Below are positions 54,690-64,000 of a stretch of DNA of 64,000 nucleotides, in pieces (positions within the stretch are counted from its first letter, which is position 1; each line of letters opens with the position of its first letter). Source of the stretch: Ctena decussata (Eukaryota > Mollusca > Bivalvia > Lucinida > Lucinidae); the NCBI GenBank assembly GCA_963989385.1, contig OZ022502.1:11237001-11301000 (forward strand), given 5' to 3'. Position numbers and translations under genes: made by a program. The notes under the pieces were generated by a model. The model made no database searches. It saw only the letters and a list, made by a program, of their open reading frames with translations, and had not been told where the DNA came from.

Positions 54690-57655
54690 GAGGGGGGGGG
54701 GGGGTCTCCATAAGGGCCATTTTCTGGTTACAAATGGATTTTCTCCAAAACTCACCAATCTCCACTTGTAAGTGTTGGCTTTCATATAATGAAATACTGA
54801 TCTCATCGAAAGTGTATTTTGAGCGAAGCGCAGTGTCAAAGTGGGTGGGGTAATTCCACCCCATGCCTTACCATGTATCATTTTTTTCAATTATCTCTAT
54901 AAGTATTAGTGGCTGATTTACCATTATGATTTGAAATAATACAGGCATATATGCTAATTTATTGCGTTATATAACTTACCACTGATTGCTTATTCAATAC
55001 CAATATATGAGCTTATAAGTCGTAACAGGAATTTTACTTATTTTTGCTTCTCCAACTTTACGAAAAACCACAATTTTTCTTTATTTGTCCAGATATATAT
55101 AGGAAACTTTGTAATTATATTGATATGACAGTGTACATTGCAGAATTATGAGAAAACTATCCTAGGCATAACAAAACCTGATTTATCTGCCCTTGATTTA
55201 AGAAAATATAAGTTATTAAATTGGAAATGTAAGATCGAAATTCAACACTGGAAGGTATAGTTCTGATGACTCTTTTGCTCATGTTTCTAATATTATACTG
55301 GTTGTTAAGCTTTAAATTCCATATAGTTCCCATGATATCACACAAGAACTGTAACTGGACAGCAGAGCTCATCCTGTTATGAGCTTATATGTGGTAACAG
55401 GAATTTTACTTTATTTCGCTTCTCCAACTTTATGAAAAACCTCAATGTTTCATTATTTGTCCAGATACACAAAGGAAACATTGTAATTATATTGATATGA
55501 TAGTGTGCATTACAGAATTATAAGAAAACTATCCTAGGCATATCAAAACATGAATTATATGCCCTTGATTCACGAAATTATAAGTATTTAAATTGAAGAT
55601 GTAAGACCGAAATTCTACACTGGAAGGTATATTTTTGATGACTCTTTTGCTCAGGTTTCTAATAATATACTGATTATTGAGCTTTCAATTCCATATAGTG
55701 CCCTTGATATTACACAAGAACTGAATTTGAACAGCAGAGCTCATCCTTGTTTATGCCACTTAATTACATAACATTGAAGATGTTATTTTCCGATCCAAAG
55801 CTTGATTTATGGATTTTAGTTACTGATATATCAAATGTTGTTGAATACCTTTGTTTAGAATTTACAAGTCTCACTGAAAACTAACGACAGAGACAGTGTA
55901 CAAGACCCTCCTGCCCAACAAACGCAATATTTTTTTTATATATCTGAAGGTGATCATCCTAATGATAAACATAAACTGTCTGAGGACACTCCTAAAACTC
56001 AGATGGCAAGACAGGATAAGAAGGTCCTGAAGAGAGGCAGGGATGCAAAGCATATATACCCTTTTGAAACTGGCTCATCTAAGATGGGCTGGCCATGTCA
56101 ACAGAACAAATGCAGAGATGAAAGATATTCACATACACTGTTGGAGATATGTTTACCAAAGAAAATATTCCGAGGAGAACTTTAGTGTGAAAATGTTCAT
56201 AAAGTTGCCAGAAGAAATGATACAAGAATATCCTTAAAGAAGAGAATCTGTGTGATTTACCAAAGGCGTAACAAGAGCTTCGCAAGCGGTGAATAATACA
56301 CCCGTTAAATTTAGAAATGCCAAAGCCAAACAAGGGAGATAATTCATAAACCAAGCAAACTAGAGCTACCATTCTTGGTCCAAATATAAACCCTGGACAA
56401 TATACACAACACCATTAAGTTGTTTTAAAATATTTTGAACGATTAAGGAGTTACAGAATAAACAGGAAGTTTATTCAAGGGCACATAATTTAGGGATTAA
56501 GTAAGCCAGAGTTGTGGTTGTTATTCAGGATGCATTGCTTCATTATATACAAATGCCTAGAAAGTTTCTATACAATATTTTAAAGGATTAAGGAGTTCTG
56601 CAGTCAATGGGAATAGAGTAAAATACTAATCAAAGGAACGTTACTCCAAAATTATGTAAGGGGGAGAAATCATTCTTATGTGAGACGCATTGTCTTGTAA
56701 TAATGCAGACCACTATAAAGTTTCATCAAGATATTTCAAACAGTTACCAAGCTATGGTATGCACAAGGTAAGTATACACAAAAATAGCCTAAAAAAATAA
56801 TCAAAGGGAAGTAACTCTCAAATTAAGTGAGGGACATTTACATTTCAAAGTAAGGTATTCAATAACATTCGATATCTCAGTTAATAAAATCAATAAAATC
56901 CATAAATCAAACTTTGGGACGGAAAATGATATCTTGAATGTGATGGAATTAAGTGGCATGTAGCAGGACGAGCTCTGATGTTCAGTTACAGTTCTTGTGT
57001 GATATCATAGGAACTATATGGAATTTTAAAACTTAACAACCAGTATAATATTAGAAACATGAGCAAAAGAGTCATCAGAACTATACCTTCCAGTGTTGAA
57101 TTTCGATCTTACATTTCCAATTTAATAACTTATATTTTCTTAAATCAAGGGCAGATAAATCAGGTTTTGTTATGCCTAGGATAGTTTTCTCATAATTCTG
57201 CAATGTACACTGTCATATCAATATAATTACAAAGTTTCCTATATATATCTGGACAAATAAAGAAAAATTGTGTTTTTTCGTAAAGTTGGAGAAGCAAAAA
57301 TAAGTAAAATTCCTGTTACGACTTATAAGCTCATATATTGGTATTGAATAAGCAATCAGTGGTAAGTTATATAACGCAATAAATTAGCATATATGCCTGT
57401 ATTATTTCAAATTATAATGGTAAATCAGCCACTAATACTTATAGAAATAATTGAAAAAAATGATACATGGTAAGGTATTGGGTGGAATTACCCCACCCAC
57501 TTTGACACTGCGCTTCGCTCAAAATACACTTTCGATGAGATCAGTATTTCAGTATATGAAAGCCAACACTTACAAGTGGAGATTGGTGAGTTTTGGAGAC
57601 AATCCATTTGTAACCAGAAAATGGCCCTTATGGAGACCCCCCCCCCCCTCTCTTT
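54690..57655. mobile_element. Foldback element with near-identical 680-bp arms
   Basis: The left arm 54692-55384 is matched by the inverse of 56975-57651 with only scattered differences, including the outer G/C homopolymer (54692 and 57640). The left arm is followed by a diverged direct copy of its inner half (55385-55750), and the inner spacer 55760-55830 pairs with the inverse of 56880-56965. The mixture of old and very similar repeats suggests a recent re-copying or gene conversion of one arm. No coding sequence is credible in the arms. Confidence 0.8.
55890..56240 (+). pseudogene. Possible remnant of a retrotransposon C-terminus
   Basis: The frame at 56043 has LLKLAHLRWAGHVNR, resembling the 'LRWAGHV' box common at the C-terminus of RTE/jockey-type ORF2. 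The rest is not recognisable. It lies in the spacer of the foldback. Confidence 0.35.
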
Positions 57656-57939
57656 ACCATGTAGAAATCCCAGGTTGACTGATGTTGCGTGTAGTTCCGT
57701 TCAGTTTCTAATCCGTTCATTTACAAAAATAATTGAAAAAAAAAATCCTTGTCGCAAAAATGCTACTCACCTACCGTAATGATTTCTAAGCCCCACCTAC
57801 AAACAACAGTGAATGGATATCTTGATGGAAAATGAGTCTATTTTAGTACCAGGATATCCATCGAAATTAAAATGATAAGAACAAATTCATTTGGTACACT
57901 AAAATCGGAGTAAGAAGCTTTAAGTTCACATTTTCTTTT

Positions 57940-60730
57940 GTCACTTTTCACAGCCTCCCCTCCATAACGGTCCTTTTCTGAAACATTAGGTCTTTTACAA
58001 ACTGCTCTATATTAGTATGTGAATGTGCAACATGGATGTGGTTTATAAAAATCAATTTCATCCTTTTGTGAGTTATAAGTTATTGTAAAGTAGCTGATTT
58101 GTCCCATGTCCTCTCCCATCCGTAGCGGCTCCCCTCCGTAACTAAATCTTTGACCCTAACCACCGTGGTGATTTTGAGGTAAATATCACAGTAAAACGAA
58201 ATTTATGTTTCTTTAAAACAACAGAAAGCAGAAAAGAACGATTTCTGTCATTGGAATTTCAGAATTTTTCAGATATTTTATCGACTCCAGGTAATATATT
58301 TTGTCCAATATATCTACTTGGCGTGTAATCAACGGTAAAGTACACAGTTACTTCCCGATTTTTTTAAACTCAGATAAGTATGAATAGGAGGCAGGGATAA
58401 ACCATATGACATGTGAACGTGTGGCCATTCAGTGCTGAAATTACCGACCAAATTGTGTCGTTACGGAGGGGAGAAAAACTCCATAAACTGACAGTTCACA
58501 AACACAATGCATTCTTATGATAACTGATAGGTGGAAAGTCCAAGTGGATACGTGCTTTTATTGAACCTGCTATGCTTAGATAGATAAAATAGATTTTTAA
58601 TAAATATGTATGAAAATTATTTTGGCTGCTCCGTTACGGAGGGGAGCTGGTTAATTCGATCGTTCGATATGCGAGAAAAATCAGAATTTGGTAGTTGGTA
58701 CTGGAATAAGCTGGTAGAATAAATTGGACCTCCTGTAAGATAAACGTCCTTACAAATTATGCAGATGAGGCATGGACACTTTTCAATAAAGAAGTATGTT
58801 ACGGAGGGGAGAAAATCGTTACGGAGAGGATTTCAGACGCTGAAAACAGTGGTCATAAGAGTTCAGTTGCATGGGCAGTTATAAACACGTCCTGTCTGAG
58901 TGTTTACCATGAAACTGTAATTTTCTTCTTAAAGAAAACGCCCACTATGTTAAAAAGCCCCTTCCAGTGTCAGGATGGAAAAGGTACAAATTTTAATAAA
59001 AGGCAGCTAAATTCCATTAAAGTAACATGTATCCCAAAACTTAGCTCAGGGTTGTTTGAAGGTCCATAAATTGTAGCATCACAGACAGTTTATAAGAACG
59101 AAAATAAAGCTGATTCGTGACAAAGCCAAAAACGTTGTCTGTTGCGCAAACAAAAACTCAGATCAGCTTTATAAGACCTGAAGAAAGCGAATTTATGTCC
59201 TTTTTAACAGTATTTCAGTCATATCAGGACGATGGAAGGATGATATTGAAAAGCTTGTGCAATGGAACCCCGTTTACGGTTTTGAAGATTTCCACCACCA
59301 GGGGATCTCGAACCGGTTCCACTAGAACAGCAGGCCAGCATTTAACCTACTGAGCTATCGGAGCTCCTCTCCTGCCCCCGCCTCACACCCCCTGCCCCGC
59401 CGTCTTCTCCTCCCACACCCGTCTCTACTCAACCCTCCCCCACCTAACCCCACAAAAAAGCACAAAAAGAACGACAAAAGACAACAGGTCGAAGGGAAGC
59501 ATCCTTACAGATAACTGATAACAACAATTCAATATTGCACATAAAGCCAGACAAAATAAACCTTTTACTGCATAAATATACGACAAACCTGGGCAACACG
59601 AAGACTTTCCAGGGGCCACCCAAAGATATACATGCATGTATACATGTCCGAGTAGCCCAAGGAGCACCCGGGCACCACCCGAGTTCACACTTAAGCGGCC
59701 ATGCCGAAAGTGTTCATACTAAATCCATACGAGGTTTGTAAAGACGCAATAATTCAGTAGACCATCTGAACCCTATATTTCCTAACATTATCACTTTGAT
59801 ACCCAAAACAGGAAATACTACATGACAATTCCAAGAATGCGTATCAATAATGACCTTTCAAATTGACCGAAATTTACGAAGTCAGGAAAGATACTGGAAT
59901 TACAACTTGTCTTCTACCCTTAAAGAGTTATCGGTAATAAATAAGATAACGTATGACGCACGTTAAATTTTCTACCCTCCGTAACGAAAATCATGGTCGG
60001 AGAAAATGATTATAGAATGGTAGACAGGGCAAATTATGATTAGATACTATCTGTAGGTGTTCAAAAAGTAGACAGCACTGACCAGTTCTGGATAATTTTT
60101 GGTTTTAATGATTTACTTTTAACCTATGATTGAGGGTCATATTTCGAATTATTGCAGCGCTTAATGATATATAGTTTGCTTAAAATAGCAGTGTCATTGT
60201 ATTAATATTGACTATGCACCTCAACTGATCTGTATTTAGACGGAAAAAGTTGGAATTAAGAAGATACGTCCCACTTCTAAGGAATTTTTGTTAAAATAAA
60301 AATGCATATTTTGCATATGCTAAATGCACTCCCCTCCGTTACGAAAACAGAACTTTGAGAAAATGTTCACAATACACTTACAAATACCAAAGATCACTAC
60401 AAGTGTCATATAAAGTTAACATTGATAGGTTCGTGAGCTGTTTCATTCACTGGCCCTTTTAATTGCTGGCTAATTTGTTTATTACTTGGAAAGCAAATAG
60501 GGTAGTTTTATTAAATTGTTCGTTTAAAGAAAGACTTCTGTTTTCATTTTAATGAACTATTTCTACAGGATACTCAAAGTGGTCAATGTCATATAGAAAT
60601 TACAGTTTTAGGTCAACACTGTAAAAAGAGTAACTATTCTGCAAACTACATACATTTTAGACCTGCCAAACCTGCGGCTATATGCATTGTATGGCTATAT
60701 CTCACCTCCGTAACGACGATTTTAACACCA
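57940..60730. repeat. Region with dispersed CCTCCGTAACG motifs
   Basis: CCCCTCCGTAACG or its inverse CGTTACGGAGGGG, with minor variants, occurs near 57957, 58111, 58131, 58459, 58632, 58799, 58817, 59975, 60331 and 60712. The spacing sequences are not obviously repeated. Early copies are in one orientation, the middle four in the other, and the last three back again. A SINE (59185-59368) interrupts the region. No gene is evident. It may be an unrecognised mobile element with subterminal motif clusters. Confidence 0.55.
59185..59368 (-). mobile_element. tRNA-derived SINE (second family)
   Basis: Core 'aacagtatttcagtcatatc' and 'gcaatggaaccccgtttacg', and head 'acagcaggccagcatttaac'. The minus-strand orientation is as in most other copies. 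Confidence 0.7.
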
Positions 60731-60939
60731 TATTTTGACCTAAAACAAGTTTTTTACTATTTACTTGGTGTGGGTAATATTTTGCACACATAAACAAGGG
60801 CCTGTCTACTATCAAATATTTATATCTTCGAAACGATGCAAGGAAGTTCATTTTTTAGATTTTTTTCATCCACAATTGTACCCTTTTTTCAAGAATCACT
60901 GACTATCTTTTTTTTTTTTTTTTTTTTTGGAAACTTATG

Positions 60940-61560
60940 CGCCACACCCCGCGCTTGCCATCATGGTCAGTTACTGACCGAGTGCAGTATCGAGAGAAAG
61001 AAAGAAAACATTCTTATGATGTCAAATGGAGAGTAAATAAGTGTTAAAGAAAACATGCGTCTCAAGCTTTCAGCAATAAAGAACTGCAGGATTGTATATG
61101 AATGGACCTGGCTTGTTCTGCATGGAGATTAATGCTCCAGGTATCTGCCTTTTGTCGATTAATTTGCAATCTATTTTGCATCAACTACAACGACCATCTT
61201 GGACAATTTTCCAAAATATTGAGGTTGAATAGGATGATGGCAGCCATTTTGAATAGCTAAATGCTCTCGGGCCCGGAAGACGAATATTAGTAAAACGATG
61301 AACCAGCGTGTTGGCTGTCAAACGGTGACAAAATATAATGCCAAGTTTTTTTCTTAAAGTTTAATTAATAATTCGTTGAATTTATGCAATAACAGCGATC
61401 AAACATTTGTTTCCAATGCGTTAACATTTGCCAGGTCCCTCGGGACATGTTGAGAACCTCGGCCTTCGGCCTCGGTTTCCAACATCTCCCTCGGGACCTG
61501 GCAAATGTTAATACATGAAAAACCATGTTTGATCCCTATATTGACTCAACGTTAAACGAA
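60940..61560. mobile_element. Inverted copy of the 22.2-kb MITE family
   Basis: 61025-61560 is the inverse of 22196-22700. The terminal hairpin at 61420-61516 pairs 'gcgttaacatttgccaggtc' with its inverse around CTCGGCCTTCGGCCTCGG. The far third of the element is missing. Confidence 0.75.
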
Positions 61561-61923
61561 CGTCATGACATTGAATAAGTGTTGATTGAATGTTGAACGT
61601 TGTGTCTCTGCTTGTACGTTTCTAATTCAATGACAATTGAAACTTTTTTCTTTGTAACTTCCGGCCCAGTGCTGGACTACTATTACGTTTGCTTGTGCAC
61701 GTTTGTCGCAATATTTAACCAATCTATACCTGGTGGGGTCTTTTATCTTTATAAATTGGATGAGTCCGTTTGTCTGGTTTAGTTTATTTTTATAATTTCT
61801 AATTCATGGAATTATTCAACTAGTGTATACCACGATCAGGTCCATTTTTCAGTCCAGGGGTGTCAGGTTTAGTTATTTTTTATCACTTTTGTTTTATTTA
61901 AGGAAAATACCCATTTGCTTTAT

Positions 61924-62014
61924 GCAAATAGTGTAGACCCTTTTCAGCTATTTGTAGACCCTGATCAGATGCCGCATGTTGCGGCATCTAATCTGGGTCT
62001 GCACTATTTGCAAG
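61924..62014. repeat. Foldback hairpin, GCAAATAGTG ends
   Basis: 'gcaaatagtgtagaccc' pairs with 'gggtctgcactatttgc'. The inner hairpin pairs 'gatcagatgccgca' with 'tgcggcatctaatc'. An unpaired half-site of the same type is at about 38220. Confidence 0.65.
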
Positions 62015-62039
62015 TCTCCTTTTTAGAGGACACTGGGCA

Positions 62040-62756
62040 TAACTTGGTTTAGGTACCTGTTGAAGGTCATATCCATAGTATTTCTAATAATTGCAGGTCT
62101 AATGTTTAAAATGTTCTAAATATAGGCTTAGTCGCAACACGTAAAATATGTTTTGTCTCCTATGCAGACAACAACTATTCACATTAGCATGTGTTGTCTT
62201 ACTGTCTGTCTTATTAGGGCCGTCTTTCTATATGAATAGATTATAGAATAACTAGTATGTGCTTGAAAAGCGACGAGCCCGATCAGACTACAGGGGCTTT
62301 AATACTGAGCACGGCTTACATAATAACGATGATAGACATTCGCCTGACGCGTCCGAATTTACTTCCTTAATTTAGTTTTATATCTTACCCAGCCAAATTT
62401 AAAGCTGCCATTTTGAATCTCAGTTTGTTTAAGCGCTTTTGGATCCTGTTGCTCGTCACGGACAAGTGAGTGAAGTTATTGTTTACTTATGTCATGAATA
62501 CAAGTATTTGAATGTTTCTCTTTTTTGTATCTGAAAACTTCTAACTTGGTAGAGTCAACATACAGTTTATAAGATATTATGTCTTTATTAGTTGTGGTCG
62601 GGCGATGCTGCTGGGAAACTTTCAGTACCGGGGCGTCCAAAATAGGGCAAGGGCCTACTGTGCTTGCAGTAGGTGCGATTGGGGCTTGTTAAGATAGTTT
62701 TCTCTCCCCTGTCATCTCTTTTTTTTTCTCTGGGAGACGACTCGGTATAGACTGAA
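62040..62756. other. No feature recognised
   Basis: AT-rich with no convincing frame, apart from a short 'gcctactgtgcttgcagtagg' hairpin near 62652. Confidence 0.4.
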
Positions 62757-63690
62757 ATTCTATTCTATTCTATTCTATCCCATAACCTTACTAGGTCGTT
62801 GGGGCACCACAGCTGACTTCAAAACAATCCCTTTCCACCTTGTCCTGTCTTCAGCTGCCCTAGTTGAGCTGGCAAAATCCATTCCAGCCCTCTCCTTGAT
62901 ATTGTCTTCCCACCTCTTCTTCTGTCTACCTCTTCTTCTTTTTCCTTTCACTGTGCCCTGAAGAATTGTCTTTGCTAAACCAGAAGACCTTGAGACGTGG
63001 CCAAACCACCTTAGTTTCCGTTTCTTGACCAGCGCCAGGATTTCATCATATTCTCCAATGGCTGCTTGGATCTTCCTGCGAACCTCCTCATTGGTTATAT
63101 GGTCCTTGTACGAAATGTTCAGTAACCTTCGGTAGCATCTCATCTCAAAGGCCTGCGTTCTTTTCTCTCTGCTGTCAAGGTCCATGATTCACAGGCATAC
63201 AGAAATATTGAAATGACAAGGGAGCGCATAAGTGTCACCTTTGATCCAAGAGATATGTTGTTATCTCTCCAAATTGGTTTCAGCTTGGCAAGAGCTGAAG
63301 TGGCTTGTGTTATCCTTGAGAGAACCTCCTGTTTTGAGTCATCATCTGAGACAACTGCTCCAAGGTATTTGAAGCTGCTTACAGTACCCAGCTCTTGCCC
63401 CTTTACCTTGATCTCCCTCTGGATGCCATCTGCGCTGTTTGTCATCAGTTTGGTCTTCTCAGCACTGATCTCCATCTTATACCTTGTGCAGGTCTGGTCG
63501 AGACTTTCAACTAGAGCTTCTAGTTCCTGCTCTTCCTCAGCAAGAGCGTCTATGTCATCGGCAAACCGCAGGTTGGTAATATTTCTGCCGCCTATGCTAA
63601 CCTTTCCGTCATGTTCTTCCAGAGCATCGGACATGATCCGTTCGAGAAAAATGTTGAAGAGGGTGGGTGACAGAAAACATCCTTGTTCAG
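62757..63690 (-). pseudogene. 5'-truncated RTE-like LINE, one frameshift
   Basis: Minus strand. 63690 to 63140 reads GCFLSPTLFNIFLERIMSDA, then NLRFADDIDALAEEE (catalytic ADD intact), FKYLGAVVSDD and FLYACESWTLTAE. A small frameshift near 63150-63170 leads to the second frame, which reads REKRTQAFEMRCYRRLLNIS, KLRWFGHVSRSSGLAKTILQ and RQKKRWEDNI, then a stop at about 62775. Directly after the stop is a (GAATA)n tail at 62757-62779, a typical 3' end for RTE-type LINEs. 5' truncation is at about 63690. It is much better kept than its relative at 28285-29975. Confidence 0.8.
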
Positions 63691-64000
63691 GTCAGGTCAG
63701 GCATAACCTGCTACTGGTACCATGTAAGCCAGTACTACCTGTTGCATGTGGGCAGATGGGGCTCATCAACCAGGGAAGGTGTCCTGTCTAAGAGTTACTA
63801 GTCTCTAAATAAAACTAGAAGGGGTAGGTGGAGCTCTTAGCCTTGGCAGGCAGTCCACCTGGGAGTTCATTGCTAGGTCTCTAGACAAAACCTATGAACA
63901 AAACCTGTGAACACAGCACCACTGGGCGGAAGTCTTCCTAGAAGAAGTCAACGGCCAGAGTGGAACTCTAAACTCTAATCTAAATCAAGTGTTAGCAGCC
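63691..64000. other. Unassigned, possibly repeat
   Basis: GC content rises and there are direct 'ggtcaggtcaggc' and 'ctctaaactctaatctaaat' motifs. No gene or RNA was recognised. It runs off the window. Confidence 0.3.

Noticed and set aside
54639..57678. Matching frames on opposite arms of the foldback
   Set aside because: They are mirror images of one inverted repeat with homopolymer-dependent frames; no domain.
63213..63791. Plus-strand frame of 192 codons
   Set aside because: It is the antisense shadow of the LINE reverse transcriptase on the minus strand.

Overview
This window looks like nuclear DNA of an animal, most likely a marine bivalve mollusc and possibly a venerid-type clam. That assignment is inference. 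It rests on AT-rich DNA with almost no long reading frames, a very high density of short mobile elements, and several elements with the architecture of the bivalve 'pearl' type: a tandem-repeat core, a GACGGACGGA-like tract, and a terminal GC hairpin. There is no bacterial gene organisation, no rRNA, no convincing functional tRNA and no CRISPR array.

One ordinary-looking host gene is visible: a three-exon plus-strand model (25012-25270, 32081-32206, 32805-33256). All splice phases agree. It has a TATA box 80 bp upstream and encodes a 278-residue basic, coiled-coil/serine-rich protein that I do not recognise.

Layout. 1-6.9 kb: a series of pearl-like elements, one holding ten 145-bp tandem units. 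7.3-12.4 kb: a nest in which a SINE is split by a hAT-like element, which is split by a second hAT-like element, which is split by a pearl-like element and a piggyBac-like MITE. 12.5-16.8 kb: a foldback element and MITE/SINE fragments. 17.2-22.1 kb: two adjacent near-identical 2.4-kb elements, each carrying private later insertions, so each serves as the empty-site control for the other. 22.2-23.2 kb: a large hairpin-bearing element also found, inverted, near 49.6 and 61 kb. 23.2-33.3 kb: the host gene, its long first intron holding MITEs, a SINE and a decayed LINE. 33.4-35.2 kb: a 5'-inverted (twin-primed) LINE with target duplications. 35.2-47.9 kb: MITEs and a 3.5-kb pearl-like element interrupted by a Penelope-like reverse transcriptase. 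48.1-49.3 kb: an internal LINE fragment. 49.8-57.7 kb: two giant foldback elements with another element and a LINE tail between them. 57.9-60.7 kb: a region with a dispersed CCTCCGTAACG motif. 61-64 kb: a MITE copy and a 5'-truncated LINE.

The most interesting signals are exact nuclear-receptor-like sites (ERR/FTZ-F1-like TCAAGGTCA, a perfect DR1 and a perfect AGGTCAnnnTGACCT) multiplied inside the pearl-like repeats, the shared TTCG-capped terminal hairpins of unrelated pearl-like families, and the nested and duplicated insertions that give a clear relative history. Superfamily names rest on target-duplication length and terminal repeats read by eye; no search was run.
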